Shown here: piece after piece, positions 34,433-43,344 of the stretch | Layout: each line of letters opens with the position of its first letter | Numbering within the stretch: position 1 is the stretch's first letter | The notes under the pieces: model-generated | Told to the model about the DNA's origin: nothing | The model's input: only the letters and a program-made list of their open reading frames with translations | The model's database searches: none | Position numbers and translations under genes: made by a program | Origin: an uncultured Candidatus Entotheonella sp. | Lineage (GTDB): Bacteria > Tectomicrobia > Entotheonellia > Entotheonellales > Entotheonellaceae | Assembly: GCA_958295825.1 (NCBI GenBank) | Contig: OY282375.1 | Location: 558,001-622,000 of the forward strand | DNA: 64,000 bases | Direction of reading: 5' to 3'

Positions 34433-35713
34433 TTAGATGATGTGTTGGTCACGCAGCCGTTGGATGTGCGCGTCGTCGTAGCCCAGGGATTGCAGAATGT
34501 CGTCCGTGTGCGCGCCCAGCGGCGGGGCAGGGGGGCCGACCTCGCCCGGCGTGACGGACAGGTTGACTGGCAGGCCGACGACTTTGATCGGGCCGCCCTC
34601 GGGGTGAGGCTGCTCCGTGACCATGGCATTGTGGTGCACCTGTGGGGCCGCGAACAGCTCGGCGTAGTCGTACACCGGCGCGCAGAGCACGTCGTAGGTG
34701 CTCAGGTAGGCGAGCCAGTCGTCGCGGCTGCGGGCGCTCAGGGTTTTCTCCAGCGTGGCGACGAGCGCCTCGCCGTGGGCGCGGCGAGCCTCGCGGGAGG
34801 CGAAGCGGGCGTCGTCGGCCAAGTCGGCAAACTCGGGTACCGAGCACAGGCGTCGCCACCATTCGTCAGAGTGCGCGTTCAGCACCAGCCACTTGTCCCC
34901 GGTCGGGAATACGCCATAGGGCTGCGAGATCATCCAATGCCCGCTGCCGCTGCGGGGCGGCAGGGCGCCGGAGTTGAGAAACACGGTGGCCTCCATGGAT
35001 TGCAGGGCGATCATGGCGTCGAGCAGCGAGACTTCCACCTCCTGGCCGATGCCGTATCGCGAGCGCGCTTGCAAGGCGGTGACGACACCGTAGGCGGCAG
35101 TCAAAGCGCCGGTGACGTCGGCGAGATAGGTGCCGACCGCTACCGGCGGGCCGCCTTCCCAGCCGGTGGTGCTGATGATGCCGGACATGCCTTGCAGCAG
35201 CAGGTCCTGCCCGGGGCGGGTGGCGAGCGGGCCGTCCTGGCCGTAGCCGGAGAGCGAGCAGTAGATGAGCGACGGATTGAGCGGGCGCAGGCGTTCGGCG
35301 TCGAGGCCGAGCCGGGCCATGACGCCGGGCCGGAAATTGTGGATGAGCACATCGCTGCGGGTCGTGAGGCGGCGGATGATTTCCTGACCCTCGGGCCGCC
35401 TCAGATTGACGGTGAGGCTGCGTTTGTTGCGGTTGCGGGCGAGGAACGAGGCGCTGTCGCCGTGCACCCGCACGCTGCCGGCCTGCCGCGCCGGGTCACC
35501 CGTTTCGCAGGGTTCGATCTTGATGACGTCGGCGCCCATGTCGGCCAGCATCTGGGTACAGAAAGGGCCGAAAATGTAGCGCGACAGATCGAGCACGCGG
35601 ACGCCGTCGAGGGCCTTGGGCGCGCGGCCGAGGTGTTGCAAACGCTGGCGTTTGAGCTCGTGCAATTCGGCTTCGAGGGCGGCGATGCGGGCGTCGAGGG
35701 CTTGATCGGACAT
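34433..35713 (-). CDS. CaiB/BaiF family (type III) CoA transferase
   Basis: A protein of 426 residues. Family III features are LDGVRVLDLSRYIFGPFCTQ, ADMGADVIKIEPCETGDPAR (the catalytic aspartate follows in the conserved segment), NRNKRSLTVNLRRPEGQEII and LIYCSLSGYGQDGPLATRPG. An unusual feature is a short coiled-coil leader (ALDARIAALEAELHELKRQR) before the enzyme starts near residue 35. The ATG at 35713 is favoured over 35719 because GAGGA has proper spacing to it. The enzyme moves CoA between organic acids; with the hydroxyacid dehydrogenase next door it probably serves a hydroxy- or keto-acid pathway. Confidence 0.9.
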   Translation of the reverse strand: MSDQALDARIAALEAELHELKRQRLQHLGRAPKALDGVRVLDLSRYIFGPFCTQMLADMGADVIKIEPCETGDPARQAGSVRVHGDSASFLARNRNKRSLTVNLRRPEGQEIIRRLTTRSDVLIHNFRPGVMARLGLDAERLRPLNPSLIYCSLSGYGQDGPLATRPGQDLLLQGMSGIISTTGWEGGPPVAVGTYLADVTGALTAAYGVVTALQARSRYGIGQEVEVSLLDAMIALQSMEATVFLNSGALPPRSGSGHWMISQPYGVFPTGDKWLVLNAHSDEWWRRLCSVPEFADLADDARFASREARRAHGEALVATLEKTLSARSRDDWLAYLSTYDVLCAPVYDYAELFAAPQVHHNAMVTEQPHPEGGPIKVVGLPVNLSVTPGEVGPPAPPLGAHTDDILQSLGYDDAHIQRLRDQHII

Positions 35714-35821
35714 GGGCATTCCTCAGGCGGTTATCGGATGGCGCGTTTATACCACAGGTGCCGACGAGTGGTCCACGAAGGGGTAGAAGTCTTGACCATC
35801 TGAGGCGGTGTGCAAACAGTT

Positions 35822-35851
35822 AGGAATTCCGGTAGTGCCGCCGGAATTCCT
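35822..35851. repeat. Perfect 11-bp inverted repeat with 8-nt loop
   Basis: The arms aggaattccgg and ccggaattcct are fully complementary and separated by tagtgccg. There is no T-run on either side, so it is not an obvious intrinsic terminator. It could be a protein-binding palindrome or a REP-like element. It lies between the CoA transferase promoter region and the terminator of the coiled-coil gene. Confidence 0.6.
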
Positions 35852-35874
35852 GTGTTCCCAAAGCGTTCCCCGAC

Positions 35875-35913
35875 AAAAAACCCGCTCCCAGCCCGAATGC
35901 CGGAAAGCGGGTT
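35875..35913 (-). terminator. Rho-independent terminator for the coiled-coil gene
   Basis: On the minus strand, aacccgct pairs with agcgggtt across a GC-rich middle and is followed directly by a run of T (35880-35875). It starts about 20 bp after the stop codon of the gene at 35935-36276. Confidence 0.75.
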
Positions 35914-35934
35914 CGCCTGCGTCCAAGCGTGTCG

Positions 35935-36276
35935 TCAACTGCTGAAAAACAGGAACTTCACCAGTGTACTAACGATAGCTCCTACAACCGTGACGACAAC
36001 CGGAACGCCCAACGCCAGCATGGTTTTGCGCAGGCTGCGAATCTCTGCCTGCACGTCGTCAAAACGCTTGTCAGCCCGGTCGAGACGTCGGTCAACCTGC
36101 TCGAAGCGTTGGTCAACCTGCGCAAAGCCCTGTTCCATGCGCTTATCAACATCGAGAAAACGCTGGTTCATGCTGTCGAAGCGCTGGTCGGCAAGTTCAT
36201 TCACATGGTCAAAACGTTCTTCCATGCGCCTGACGAACTCACCGAACTGCTCTATCCTGACGTACTCGTCAGCCAT
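35935..36276 (-). CDS. Small coiled-coil protein with C-terminal membrane anchor
   Basis: A protein of 113 residues. Residues ~5-80 are a heptad-rich coiled coil with repeating MNQRFLDVDKRMEQGF-type seven-residue units (QRF, VD). Residues ~90-110 (TMLALGVPVVVTVVGAIVS) form one transmembrane helix. The start at 36276 has GGGGGAG upstream; 11 further residues to an earlier ATG look like non-coding sequence. Proteins of this shape (DUF1640/Bdr-like) are widespread near genome plasticity sites, but no function is established. It has its own terminator. Confidence 0.75.
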   Translation of the reverse strand: MADEYVRIEQFGEFVRRMEERFDHVNELADQRFDSMNQRFLDVDKRMEQGFAQVDQRFEQVDRRLDRADKRFDDVQAEIRSLRKTMLALGVPVVVTVVGAIVSTLVKFLFFSS

Positions 36277-36812
36277 GTCGCATCTCCCCCCTGGTGTCTG
36301 GGGAAGCAAGCTGGGAACCCTTCGCCCCTAGCCCTGCTTTTTTCAAAGCGGCCGGGGATAGTCCCCAGTAATCTTCTTCGCTGCTGCGAAAAACCACCCG
36401 TGACGAAACGAAACGCCAACACAATCTCATCCGTCACTGGCAAATCGACACCATCATGCCATGAGCCCACCCCAAATGCCACGCTTGCACGACTTTCATC
36501 AGGCCATCAACGAATCTTGTCCGGGTGTCGCATCAAGGCACCGATGTACGGGGCAAACGCTCAAACGTCCCGCGGCTACGGATGACTGCATAATCCCTTC
36601 GTCGGTTCGCAGTTTGCGCCAGATTTCCTGTGTTTCCACAGGCGGGGTGATAGAAGCCGGCGCGCCAGTTGTTCGACAAATACACGGGGCGGAATTCGAT
36701 ACAGGACTCCGCTCTTATCCACCAGGGGTTGACAGGGCGGCGGCAGGGTGTGTAGATGGGGAAGGGTTTCCGTGAGTACCCAAGACAATCAGAAGCCGGG
36801 AGTGGGGGAGTT
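36277..36812. other. Gene-free stretch upstream of the SDR gene
   Basis: About 536 bp. No ORF with recognisable similarity is present on either strand and no clear repeat was seen. It separates divergently transcribed genes, so it should contain the promoters of the coiled-coil gene (minus) and the SDR gene (plus). The base composition is slightly less GC-rich than the neighbouring genes. Confidence 0.4.
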
Positions 36813-37592
36813 ATGCGCAGATTTGAGGGCAAGGTTGTGGCGGTGACGGGCGGCGCGTCGGGAATCGGCGAGGCGACTGCGCGGCGTTGCGGCGCCGAGG
36901 GCGCTCGGGTGGCGATTGCCGACCGCGATGCCGAGCGCGGCGAGTGGGTGGCGGCGGACTTGCAGGGCCAAGGCGTTGAGGCGCTGTCCGTGGCGGCGCA
37001 AATGGAACGCGAAGAGGCGGCGGCGGATTTTGTGCGGCGCACGGTGGATCGTTTCGGGCGGCTCGACGTGCTGGTGAACAACGCCGGCATCCGGTTGTAC
37101 CAGACGGTGGTGGAGGCCAGCGCCGAGAGTTGGGAAACGATCCTGGCGGTCAACGTGATGGGCTATGCGTTCTGCGCCAAGGCTGCCATTCCGGTGATGG
37201 GGCAAAACGGCGGCGGCGGCATCGTCAACGTGGCGTCGATACGCGCCGTCACCGCCGGCGGTAACATGACGCAGTACGACACCAGCAAGGCGGCCGTGGC
37301 CGGGTTGACGCGCGGCCTGGCGATGGACCACGCCATGGAGGGCATTCGGGTCAACGCCGTGTGCCCGGGACCGATCTTCACGCGCTTCCACGAAAGCCGG
37401 GCGCAGGAGGCCGGCAAGACGCCGGAGGAGTTTAAGAAGACCTTCGCGGGCGGTGTCATGCTGCAGCGTCCGGGCACGCCGGAGGAGGTGGCAGCCTGTA
37501 TCCTGTTCCTGGCTTCGGACGACGCCTCATTCGTCACCGGCACCTGTCTGTTCGTCGACGGCGGAATAACCGCAGCGTCGCCAACCCCTTGA
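36813..37592 (+). CDS. SDR-family oxidoreductase
   Basis: A protein of 259 residues. It has the cofactor loop VTGGASGIGEATARR (TGxxxGIG) near residues 11-25, LDVLVNNAGIRLYQ (NNAG), a catalytic serine in NVASIRAVTAGGN, YDTSKAA (YxxxK) near 154, and the late segment MLQRPGTPEEVAACILFLAS. This is a classical short-chain dehydrogenase with all catalytic residues. The ATG at 36813 is preferred to upstream codons because the first beta-strand starts immediately after it. Substrate unknown. Confidence 0.9.
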   Translation: MRRFEGKVVAVTGGASGIGEATARRCGAEGARVAIADRDAERGEWVAADLQGQGVEALSVAAQMEREEAAADFVRRTVDRFGRLDVLVNNAGIRLYQTVVEASAESWETILAVNVMGYAFCAKAAIPVMGQNGGGGIVNVASIRAVTAGGNMTQYDTSKAAVAGLTRGLAMDHAMEGIRVNAVCPGPIFTRFHESRAQEAGKTPEEFKKTFAGGVMLQRPGTPEEVAACILFLASDDASFVTGTCLFVDGGITAASPTP

Positions 37593-37742
37593 TTTCAGGA
37601 GACATAGTGGACGTTTTCGACCGGGTTGGAATGGTGTGAAGTATTCCACACGTTTTGGGGAAAACAGCTGGAATTTCCTGTCTAAGCAATTGGCGGAAGT
37701 GAGGTTGTGCAGAATGCTGAAAATGGCGTCACCATCCCGGAG

Positions 37743-38183
37743 TCAGGGTTGCCAGCGGGCGACCGTCTCCACGGCTCCGCCGAGCGGGGCGAGGAAGCGA
37801 ACGTCGCGCCGCGGCGTGCCGCAGGCAAGACAGGTCCAGCGCGGCAACAGGCCCTGGCGCCAGCGCACCCCGTCGGTGCGGCGGTTGCACGTCCGGCAAT
37901 GGCCCGGCACGGTGTCGAATAGCCAGCCACACGTCCAGCACACCCATTTGGTGGCGGCGCCAGCGGCGTTCTGCACCAGGGCGCCCTCGGTGCGGCGATG
38001 GCAGACCCGGCAGTGGGCGTGTTGCCAGTCGGTGACGCGCCAATCCATGAAACGGCTCTGGCCGCAGCGGACGCATTCCCAGATCATGACGGGCTTTTCG
38101 AGGTTGGGGATGCGGCGCCAGATGGTCTGTTGGCCGCATGGCTCGCAGTGGGCTTGCTGGGGTCTGAGGTATGGTTCGTGCAT
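37743..38183 (-). CDS. Multi-zinc-ribbon protein
   Basis: A protein of 146 residues with six CxxC pairs: HCEPC, ECVRC, HCRVC, VCWTC, HCRTC and TCLAC. The pairing implies three tandem zinc ribbons of about 40 residues each, every unit carrying a conserved tryptophan (IWECVRCG, KWVCWTCG, RWTCLACG). It has no other domain. I do not know a named family for it. The start at 38183 is tentative, because the Shine-Dalgarno is weak and longer starts exist in AT-rich upstream DNA. It lies between two SDR genes on the opposite strand. It could bind nucleic acid or a protein partner. Confidence 0.65.
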   Translation of the reverse strand: MHEPYLRPQQAHCEPCGQQTIWRRIPNLEKPVMIWECVRCGQSRFMDWRVTDWQHAHCRVCHRRTEGALVQNAAGAATKWVCWTCGWLFDTVPGHCRTCNRRTDGVRWRQGLLPRWTCLACGTPRRDVRFLAPLGGAVETVARWQP

Positions 38184-38244
38184 CTTTCGAGTTCTTAAGT
38201 TCTCAGTTCTCAAAACCAAAAATTCAAAACTGGAAACCAAAAAC

Positions 38245-38964
38245 ATGAGTCAGCGCTATGCCTTGGTTACGGCTGGCGCGCAGGGGCTGGGAGCGGCCAT
38301 GGCGCGGCATTTGGGGCAGCAGGGATACAGCGTGTTCGTCCACTACTACACCAGCCAGGGAAATGCCGAGGCGCTGCAGGCCGAGGTCGCAGCGGCGGGC
38401 GGCGAGGCGGTTTGCGTGCAGGCCGACCTGTCGCGCGCCGAGGGCCGCGAGGACCTGATGGCGGAAATCGCCGAGCGCACGCCGGCGTTGCACGTCTTGG
38501 TCAACAATGTCGGCTGGTATTTCATCGAGCGGTTGCCCGACATCACCCTGGCGCAATGGGAACAGGCCCTCAGTCTCAACTGCACGGCGGCCTTCCACCT
38601 CACGCAACTCGCGCTGCCGCTTCTGGAGGCAGCCGAGCCGGCCGGCCGTATTGTCAACATCGGCGATTCGGCCTGCGACCGCTTGGCCGCGCACGTCATG
38701 GCGACGCCCTACCACATCGCCAAGCTGGGCCTGCACGTGCTGACGCGCAGCTACGCGGAACTGCTCATGCCCAAGGGCGTCACGGTCAACATGATCTCGC
38801 CGGGATTTCTGGAAAACAGCGTCGGCCGCCCGCCCAGGCGACTGCCTGCCGGGCGCAAAGGATCGTTCGACGACGTGCTCGGCGCGTTGGATTACCTCCT
38901 TTCCGAGCCGGCCGCGTACGTGTCGGGAACCAACCTGCTGGTCACCGGCGCTTGGCAGCTATGA
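38245..38964 (+). CDS. SDR-family oxidoreductase
   Basis: A protein of 239 residues. Features are LVTAGAQGLGAAMARHLG (the cofactor loop, with TAGAQGLG instead of TGGxxGIG), LHVLVNNVGWYFIERLP, a catalytic serine within IVNIGDSACDRLAA, and the YHIAKLG (YxxxK) motif near 153. The usual late VxxLVTGAWQL end is present. FabG-like enzymes of this kind reduce carbonyl compounds; the exact role is unknown. The upstream DNA (38190-38244) is A-rich and contains no strong Shine-Dalgarno. The 3' end overlaps the convergent EgtD-like gene by 6 bp. Confidence 0.87.
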   Translation: MSQRYALVTAGAQGLGAAMARHLGQQGYSVFVHYYTSQGNAEALQAEVAAAGGEAVCVQADLSRAEGREDLMAEIAERTPALHVLVNNVGWYFIERLPDITLAQWEQALSLNCTAAFHLTQLALPLLEAAEPAGRIVNIGDSACDRLAAHVMATPYHIAKLGLHVLTRSYAELLMPKGVTVNMISPGFLENSVGRPPRRLPAGRKGSFDDVLGALDYLLSEPAAYVSGTNLLVTGAWQL

Positions 38965-39939
38965 GCGCCGGCACAGGTAAATCCCTTCCTCCTGCGAATC
39001 AAGCACCCACGTCTGCCGAATGTCGAAGCCGGCGTCGCGGAGCACTCGCGACAGCGCTGCCGGGGTGAAGCGGTTCGAGAAGAACACCTCCAGCACCTCT
39101 CCCTCGCGGAAGTCGAACGATTCCTCGTAAAGCGCCAATTGTACGTCCCGCAAGACGTGGGCGTCGGCCTGGATGCGCCAGATGTGGCCGTCGTCGCGCA
39201 GCGGTTGTGCCTGCACTGCCAGTCGCAGGTCGGCGCCTGTAAAGCCCAGGTTGTCGAGCAGTCCGGCGAACCAGGCACGGGCCAACGGATTGTCGTACTG
39301 CGGCAGGATGCGTTGCGCGGCCACTGAGCCGTATGGGCCGGGCGACAGGTTGGCGGAAATCAGCAACAGGTCGTCAGGCCGCATCAGACGCCGCAGGTAG
39401 GACAGCAGAGCGGCGTAGTCGAAATTCGGGATGATGCCGAAGCAGCCGAAGACACGGCGGGCGCCGTCGGCTTCCTGTTGCGCCAGCCAAGGATCCAGAT
39501 CAGGCTCCGCTGTCAGATCAACCACCAGCGGCGAGGCGCCAAAGGCGGGAACCGCCGCTTGCAGGCGCAACATTGTTTCCAGCACCAGCGCGGCGCTGGT
39601 ATCCGTGGGGCTGACGTGCAGGGCGCCGCCGTGGTCCAGGGCGTGCCGCACGAACAGGGCGTCCTTGTTGCCGCCGCCGCATCCCAGGCTGACGTAGTGC
39701 AGGGGTCGTCCCGTCAGGGCGGTAATGGCTGCCTGAAAAGACCGTTCGTACAGCACCAACAATTCCGGTTCGGTGCGTGACGGCGAGTAGCTCTGGTGGT
39801 ATGCCAGCCAACGCTGCGCCTGCGCCGGCGAGTCGTACAACAGCCGACCCGGCAGCTTGCGGGCGTGCAGTCCCTGCCGGCACTGCATGGCTACCTGATC
39901 GGGGTACTGGGACTCGTGGAATGTGAGCGTCATTGGCAT
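38959..39939 (-). CDS. EgtD-like SAM-dependent methyltransferase (Methyltransf_33 type)
   Basis: A protein of 326 residues. It has PLHYVSLGCGGGNKDALFVR (SAM loop), a following TDTSAALVLETMLRLQ, VFGCFGIIPNF, LRRLMRPDDLLLISANLSPG, and a C-terminal FSNRFTPAALSRVLRDAGFD. This resembles the L-histidine N-alpha-methyltransferase EgtD family. No EgtB-like sulfoxide synthase gene is adjacent, so an ergothioneine role is not supported by context. Two ATGs (39939, 39933) fit equally; neither has a clear ribosome site. Confidence 0.72.
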   Translation of the reverse strand: MPMTLTFHESQYPDQVAMQCRQGLHARKLPGRLLYDSPAQAQRWLAYHQSYSPSRTEPELLVLYERSFQAAITALTGRPLHYVSLGCGGGNKDALFVRHALDHGGALHVSPTDTSAALVLETMLRLQAAVPAFGASPLVVDLTAEPDLDPWLAQQEADGARRVFGCFGIIPNFDYAALLSYLRRLMRPDDLLLISANLSPGPYGSVAAQRILPQYDNPLARAWFAGLLDNLGFTGADLRLAVQAQPLRDDGHIWRIQADAHVLRDVQLALYEESFDFREGEVLEVFFSNRFTPAALSRVLRDAGFDIRQTWVLDSQEEGIYLCRRS

Positions 39940-40186
39940 GCAGATAGGTTCTCGCTTCTGGTTGTTAGCGCCACACCATCGCCGAATGATACCGATTCGG
40001 TGGTCACCGTTGCGATGTCATGGTACATCGGCGTCTCGTGCTTTTCCAAGGAAGCTCAGTGGCGGACGTTCCAGAGCCAGGGCAAGCCGCCCCTTTTCCC
40101 TTGACACCCCGCAGACCTTCCCCTACGTTACCGCTTCCGCAAGCGCCGGTGGGTGATTGGTTTCTGGCAAGCGCAAGGAAAGGCCC

Positions 40187-40534
40187 ATGGCAACCCTCCT
40201 GTTCGATACCCATGCCTTCGTGAAGCAACTTACCGAGGTCGGAATGCCTGAACCCCAGGCGGAAGTACTGGCGCGGACACAAGCGGCGCTGATTATTGAT
40301 GAACGATTATCCACTAAAGAAGATTTGCAGGCATTGGAATTGCGTCTGAGCAATCAGATCAAGGAGCTGGATGCGCGTCTGAGCAGTCAAAACAAGGAAC
40401 TAGACGCCCGGTTGAATCATCAGATGAAAGAACTGGGATCCCGGCTGAAGCATGATCTGACGATCCGTCTCGGTTCCATGTTCGTTGTCGCAACTGGCCT
40501 GATTATTGCCGTCTTGAAGCTGATGCAAGAGTAG
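40187..40534 (+). CDS. DUF1640-like coiled-coil protein with C-terminal membrane helix
   Basis: A protein of 115 residues. It starts MATLLFDTHAFVKQLTEVGM, then PEPQAEVLARTQAALI and STKEDLQAL. A coiled coil with repeated KELDARLxxQ heptads leads to a terminal helix (MFVVATGLIIAVLKLM). The FDTHxxVKxLxxxGxxxxQAE opening is typical of DUF1640 (CCDC90-like) proteins. It has an AAGGAAAG ribosome site before the ATG. A shortened relative with the same GMPEPQA sequence is at 49989-50186. It is just upstream of the branched-chain ABC operon, but nothing shows functional linkage. Confidence 0.78.
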   Translation: MATLLFDTHAFVKQLTEVGMPEPQAEVLARTQAALIIDERLSTKEDLQALELRLSNQIKELDARLSSQNKELDARLNHQMKELGSRLKHDLTIRLGSMFVVATGLIIAVLKLMQE

Positions 40535-40599
40535 TTGTGACACAACGGGCTGCGTGCTCACAGACCGCCGCATCCTTATCGGCTGAGAAAGGGCCAGGC

Positions 40600-41379
40600 A
40601 TGACCATCGAATGCCACCTCGACATCCGAGGCGTCTCAAAGCATTTCGGTGGGGTGCAGGCCATCGGCGACGTCAGCTTGCAAGTAAATCGGGGTGAGAT
40701 CGTCTCGGTGATCGGGCCGAACGGGGCCGGCAAGACGACGCTCCTGAACATGATCAGCGGCTTTTACCATCCCGACAGCGGTTCCATTCGCCTCGCCGAC
40801 CGCGATATCACACGTCTCTCCCCCAGCCGCATCGCTACCCTGGGCGTCGCCCGAACCTTCCAGAACATCGCGCTATTTCGTGGCATGACGGTGCTCGACA
40901 ACCTCATGCTGGGGCGGCACGTCCACATGCGCACCGGCGCGCTGAGCGCCATGTTGCGCTTCGGGCCGGCCTTGCGGGAAGAAGTACAACACCGTGAGGT
41001 GGTCGAGGACGTCATCGAATTTCTCGACATCCAGCCGCTGCGCAAACAGCCAGCGGGGGCGCTGGCTTACGGATTGCAGAAGCGCGTCGAGCTTGGTCGC
41101 GCTCTGGCGGCACACCCGCAGGTGCTGCTGCTTGACGAGCCGATGGGCGGCATGAACATAGAAGAGAAAGAGGACATGGCGCGCTTCGTCCTGGACGTGA
41201 ACGACGAATGGGGCACCACCATCGTATTGATCGAGCACGACATGGGGGTGGTCATGGACATCTCCGACCGGGTTGTCGTTCTCGACCTGGGACAGAAAAT
41301 CGCCGCAGGCACGCCGGACGAAGTCAAGGAAGCGCCGGAGGTCATCAAGGCCTACCTGGGAACCCAGGCCGCGAGTTGA
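40600..41379 (+). CDS. livG: Branched-chain amino acid-type ABC transporter ATPase (LivG-like)
   Basis: A protein of 259 residues. Walker A is GPNGAGKTT near 41; the motif GVARTFQNIALFRGMTVLDN and the LivG-specific long insertion (HVHMRTGALSAMLRFGPALR) are present. Signature and Walker B are ALAYGLQKRVELGRAL and VLLLDEPMGGMN. It ends with a C-terminal YLGTQ tail close to the typical LivG end. It is the first gene of a plus-strand operon: LivG, acyl-CoA ligase, LivH, LivM, binding protein, LivF. In this class of operon the substrate is often a carboxylate or aromatic acid instead of an amino acid. Confidence 0.92.
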   Translation: MTIECHLDIRGVSKHFGGVQAIGDVSLQVNRGEIVSVIGPNGAGKTTLLNMISGFYHPDSGSIRLADRDITRLSPSRIATLGVARTFQNIALFRGMTVLDNLMLGRHVHMRTGALSAMLRFGPALREEVQHREVVEDVIEFLDIQPLRKQPAGALAYGLQKRVELGRALAAHPQVLLLDEPMGGMNIEEKEDMARFVLDVNDEWGTTIVLIEHDMGVVMDISDRVVVLDLGQKIAAGTPDEVKEAPEVIKAYLGTQAAS

Positions 41380-41422
41380 CCCCGGCCGCGCGCATCAACA
41401 ACCGCACCATGAGGAAGCGACG

Positions 41423-43333
41423 ATGGCCGAGACCACTCTGCCGCACTATCTGCTGCGCAACGCTCGCGAGTTTCCCCATCAGGTGGCCATGCGGGAAAAG
41501 GAGAAGGGCATCTGGCAGCAGTGGACCTGGCGCCAATACCTGGACGAGGTGCGCGACTTGGCGCTAGGGCTCGTCGCGCTGGGATTCGAGCGCGGCGACA
41601 AGCTGGCCATCCTGAGCGACAACCGGCCGCAGGTCTATTGGGCGATGGTGGCTGCGCAGGCGCTCGGCGGCATGCCGGTGCCGCTGTATCAGGACTCCAT
41701 CAGCCGGCAACTGGCCTACGTCGTCGACCACTCGGACGCCGCCATGGTGTTGGCCGAGGATCAGGAGCAGGTGGACAAGGTTCTGGAGTTGAAGGACAAC
41801 CTGCCCAAGGTGCGCCGGGTGATCTACGACGACCCCAAGGGCATGCGGCATTACAACGATCCGTGGCTGACCAGTTTCATTGCCGTCCAGGAAAAGGGCC
41901 GCGAGCTGGGCCGGCAACGGCCGCAACTATTCGACGAGCATGTCTCGGCAGGGCGAGCCGACGATAGCGCGCTGATCTGCTATACCTCCGGCACCACCGG
42001 GCAGCCCAAGGGCGCCATGCTGTCGCACGCCAACCTGATTACGGCGGTCGAGGGCATGCAGACCGTCGAGCCCTACTATCCCACCGACGAAACGCTGGCC
42101 TACCTGCCGCCCGCCTGGGTCGGCGATACCTTCTGGTCGCTGGCCGGTGCGCTGATGACGGGATGCCGGGTGAATTGCCCGGAACGCCCGGAGACGGTGC
42201 AGGCGAATATCCGGGAGATTGCCCCGCACTTCCTGGTGGCGCCGCCGCGCATCTGGGAGAATCTCGTCTCCGAGGTGCGCACCCGCGTTGACGACGCCTC
42301 GTTTGTGAAACGCTGGCTGTTCCACAAGCTGATGCCGGTCGGCGAGGACGTGGCCCGCAAGCGCATGGAAAAGGAGCCGGTGGGCGTTCTCCAGAAGGGC
42401 TTGCACAGGCTGGCCGAATTCTTCGTTTTCGGCCCCCTCCGCGACCATCTCGGCTTCCGCCGCATCCGCTCGGCCTACACCGGCGGCGCCCCACTCGGCC
42501 CGGAAATTTTCCTGTTTTTCCGCGCTCTCGGCATCAATCTCAAACAGGTATACGGCCAGACGGAATCCGGCGTGACCTGCGTGCAGCGCGATGGCGACGT
42601 GTCTCTGGGCACCGTGGGCAAGCCGTTCCCCAACGTCGAGATGGCGGTGTCGGACGACGGCGAGGTGCTGGTGAACGGCCCGATGGTTTTCAAGGGCTAC
42701 TACAAGGACGAGGTTGCCACGGCTGCCGCCCTCAAGGACGGCTGGCTGTATTCGGGCGATGCCGGGCTTATGGATCCAAACGACCACTTGGTGGTTATCG
42801 ACCGCGCCAAGGACGTGACGGCGTTGACCGATGGCACCCGGTTCGCCCCGCAATTCATCGAGAACAAGCTGAAATTCAGTCCGTACGTCAAAGAGGCGGT
42901 ATCGTTCGGCCAGGACCGGCCCTACGTCGCCGCCATGGTCGATATCGACATGGAGAACGTCGGGCGTTGGGCGGAAAAGAACCGTCTGGCGTACACCACC
43001 TACACCGATCTGGCGCAAAAGCCCGAGGTCTACGATCTCATCGCGCTGGAGGTCGACCGCGTGAACCGCGACTTGCCCGAATCGACCCGCATTCGGCGCT
43101 TCCTGCTGTTGCACAAGGAACTGGACGCCGACGATGAGGAGATTACCCGCACGCGCAAGGTGCGCCGCGGGCTGGTGGCGGAACGCTACGCCGACATCAT
43201 CGCGGCCCTGTTCAGCGAGGAGGTTGCGACCGTGCCGGTAACCTCGGTCATCACGTACCAGGACGGGCGCCAGGCGACGCTGGAGACCACGCTGACGATT
43301 CGTGACGTCGGCGAAGTTCTGGCTGGGGCCTAG
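41423..43333 (+). CDS. AMP-forming acyl-CoA synthetase (long-chain type) embedded in the transporter operon
   Basis: A protein of 636 residues. The AMP-binding motif is ALICYTSGTTGQPKGAMLSH near 178-197, followed by YTGGAPLGPEIFLFFRALGI and QVYGQTESGVTCVQRDG. The motif DGWLYSGDAGLMDPNDHLVV then leads to IDRAKDVTALTDGTRFAPQF. The AMP-forming ligase activates a carboxylate to acyl-CoA. Its place between LivG and LivH suggests that it traps the imported substrate as a CoA ester, an arrangement seen in several proteobacteria. The start at 41423 has GAGGAAG upstream; a longer frame would run into the LivG gene. Confidence 0.92.
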   Translation: MAETTLPHYLLRNAREFPHQVAMREKEKGIWQQWTWRQYLDEVRDLALGLVALGFERGDKLAILSDNRPQVYWAMVAAQALGGMPVPLYQDSISRQLAYVVDHSDAAMVLAEDQEQVDKVLELKDNLPKVRRVIYDDPKGMRHYNDPWLTSFIAVQEKGRELGRQRPQLFDEHVSAGRADDSALICYTSGTTGQPKGAMLSHANLITAVEGMQTVEPYYPTDETLAYLPPAWVGDTFWSLAGALMTGCRVNCPERPETVQANIREIAPHFLVAPPRIWENLVSEVRTRVDDASFVKRWLFHKLMPVGEDVARKRMEKEPVGVLQKGLHRLAEFFVFGPLRDHLGFRRIRSAYTGGAPLGPEIFLFFRALGINLKQVYGQTESGVTCVQRDGDVSLGTVGKPFPNVEMAVSDDGEVLVNGPMVFKGYYKDEVATAAALKDGWLYSGDAGLMDPNDHLVVIDRAKDVTALTDGTRFAPQFIENKLKFSPYVKEAVSFGQDRPYVAAMVDIDMENVGRWAEKNRLAYTTYTDLAQKPEVYDLIALEVDRVNRDLPESTRIRRFLLLHKELDADDEEITRTRKVRRGLVAERYADIIAALFSEEVATVPVTSVITYQDGRQATLETTLTIRDVGEVLAGA

Positions 43334-43344
43334 GGGAGGGGCCA

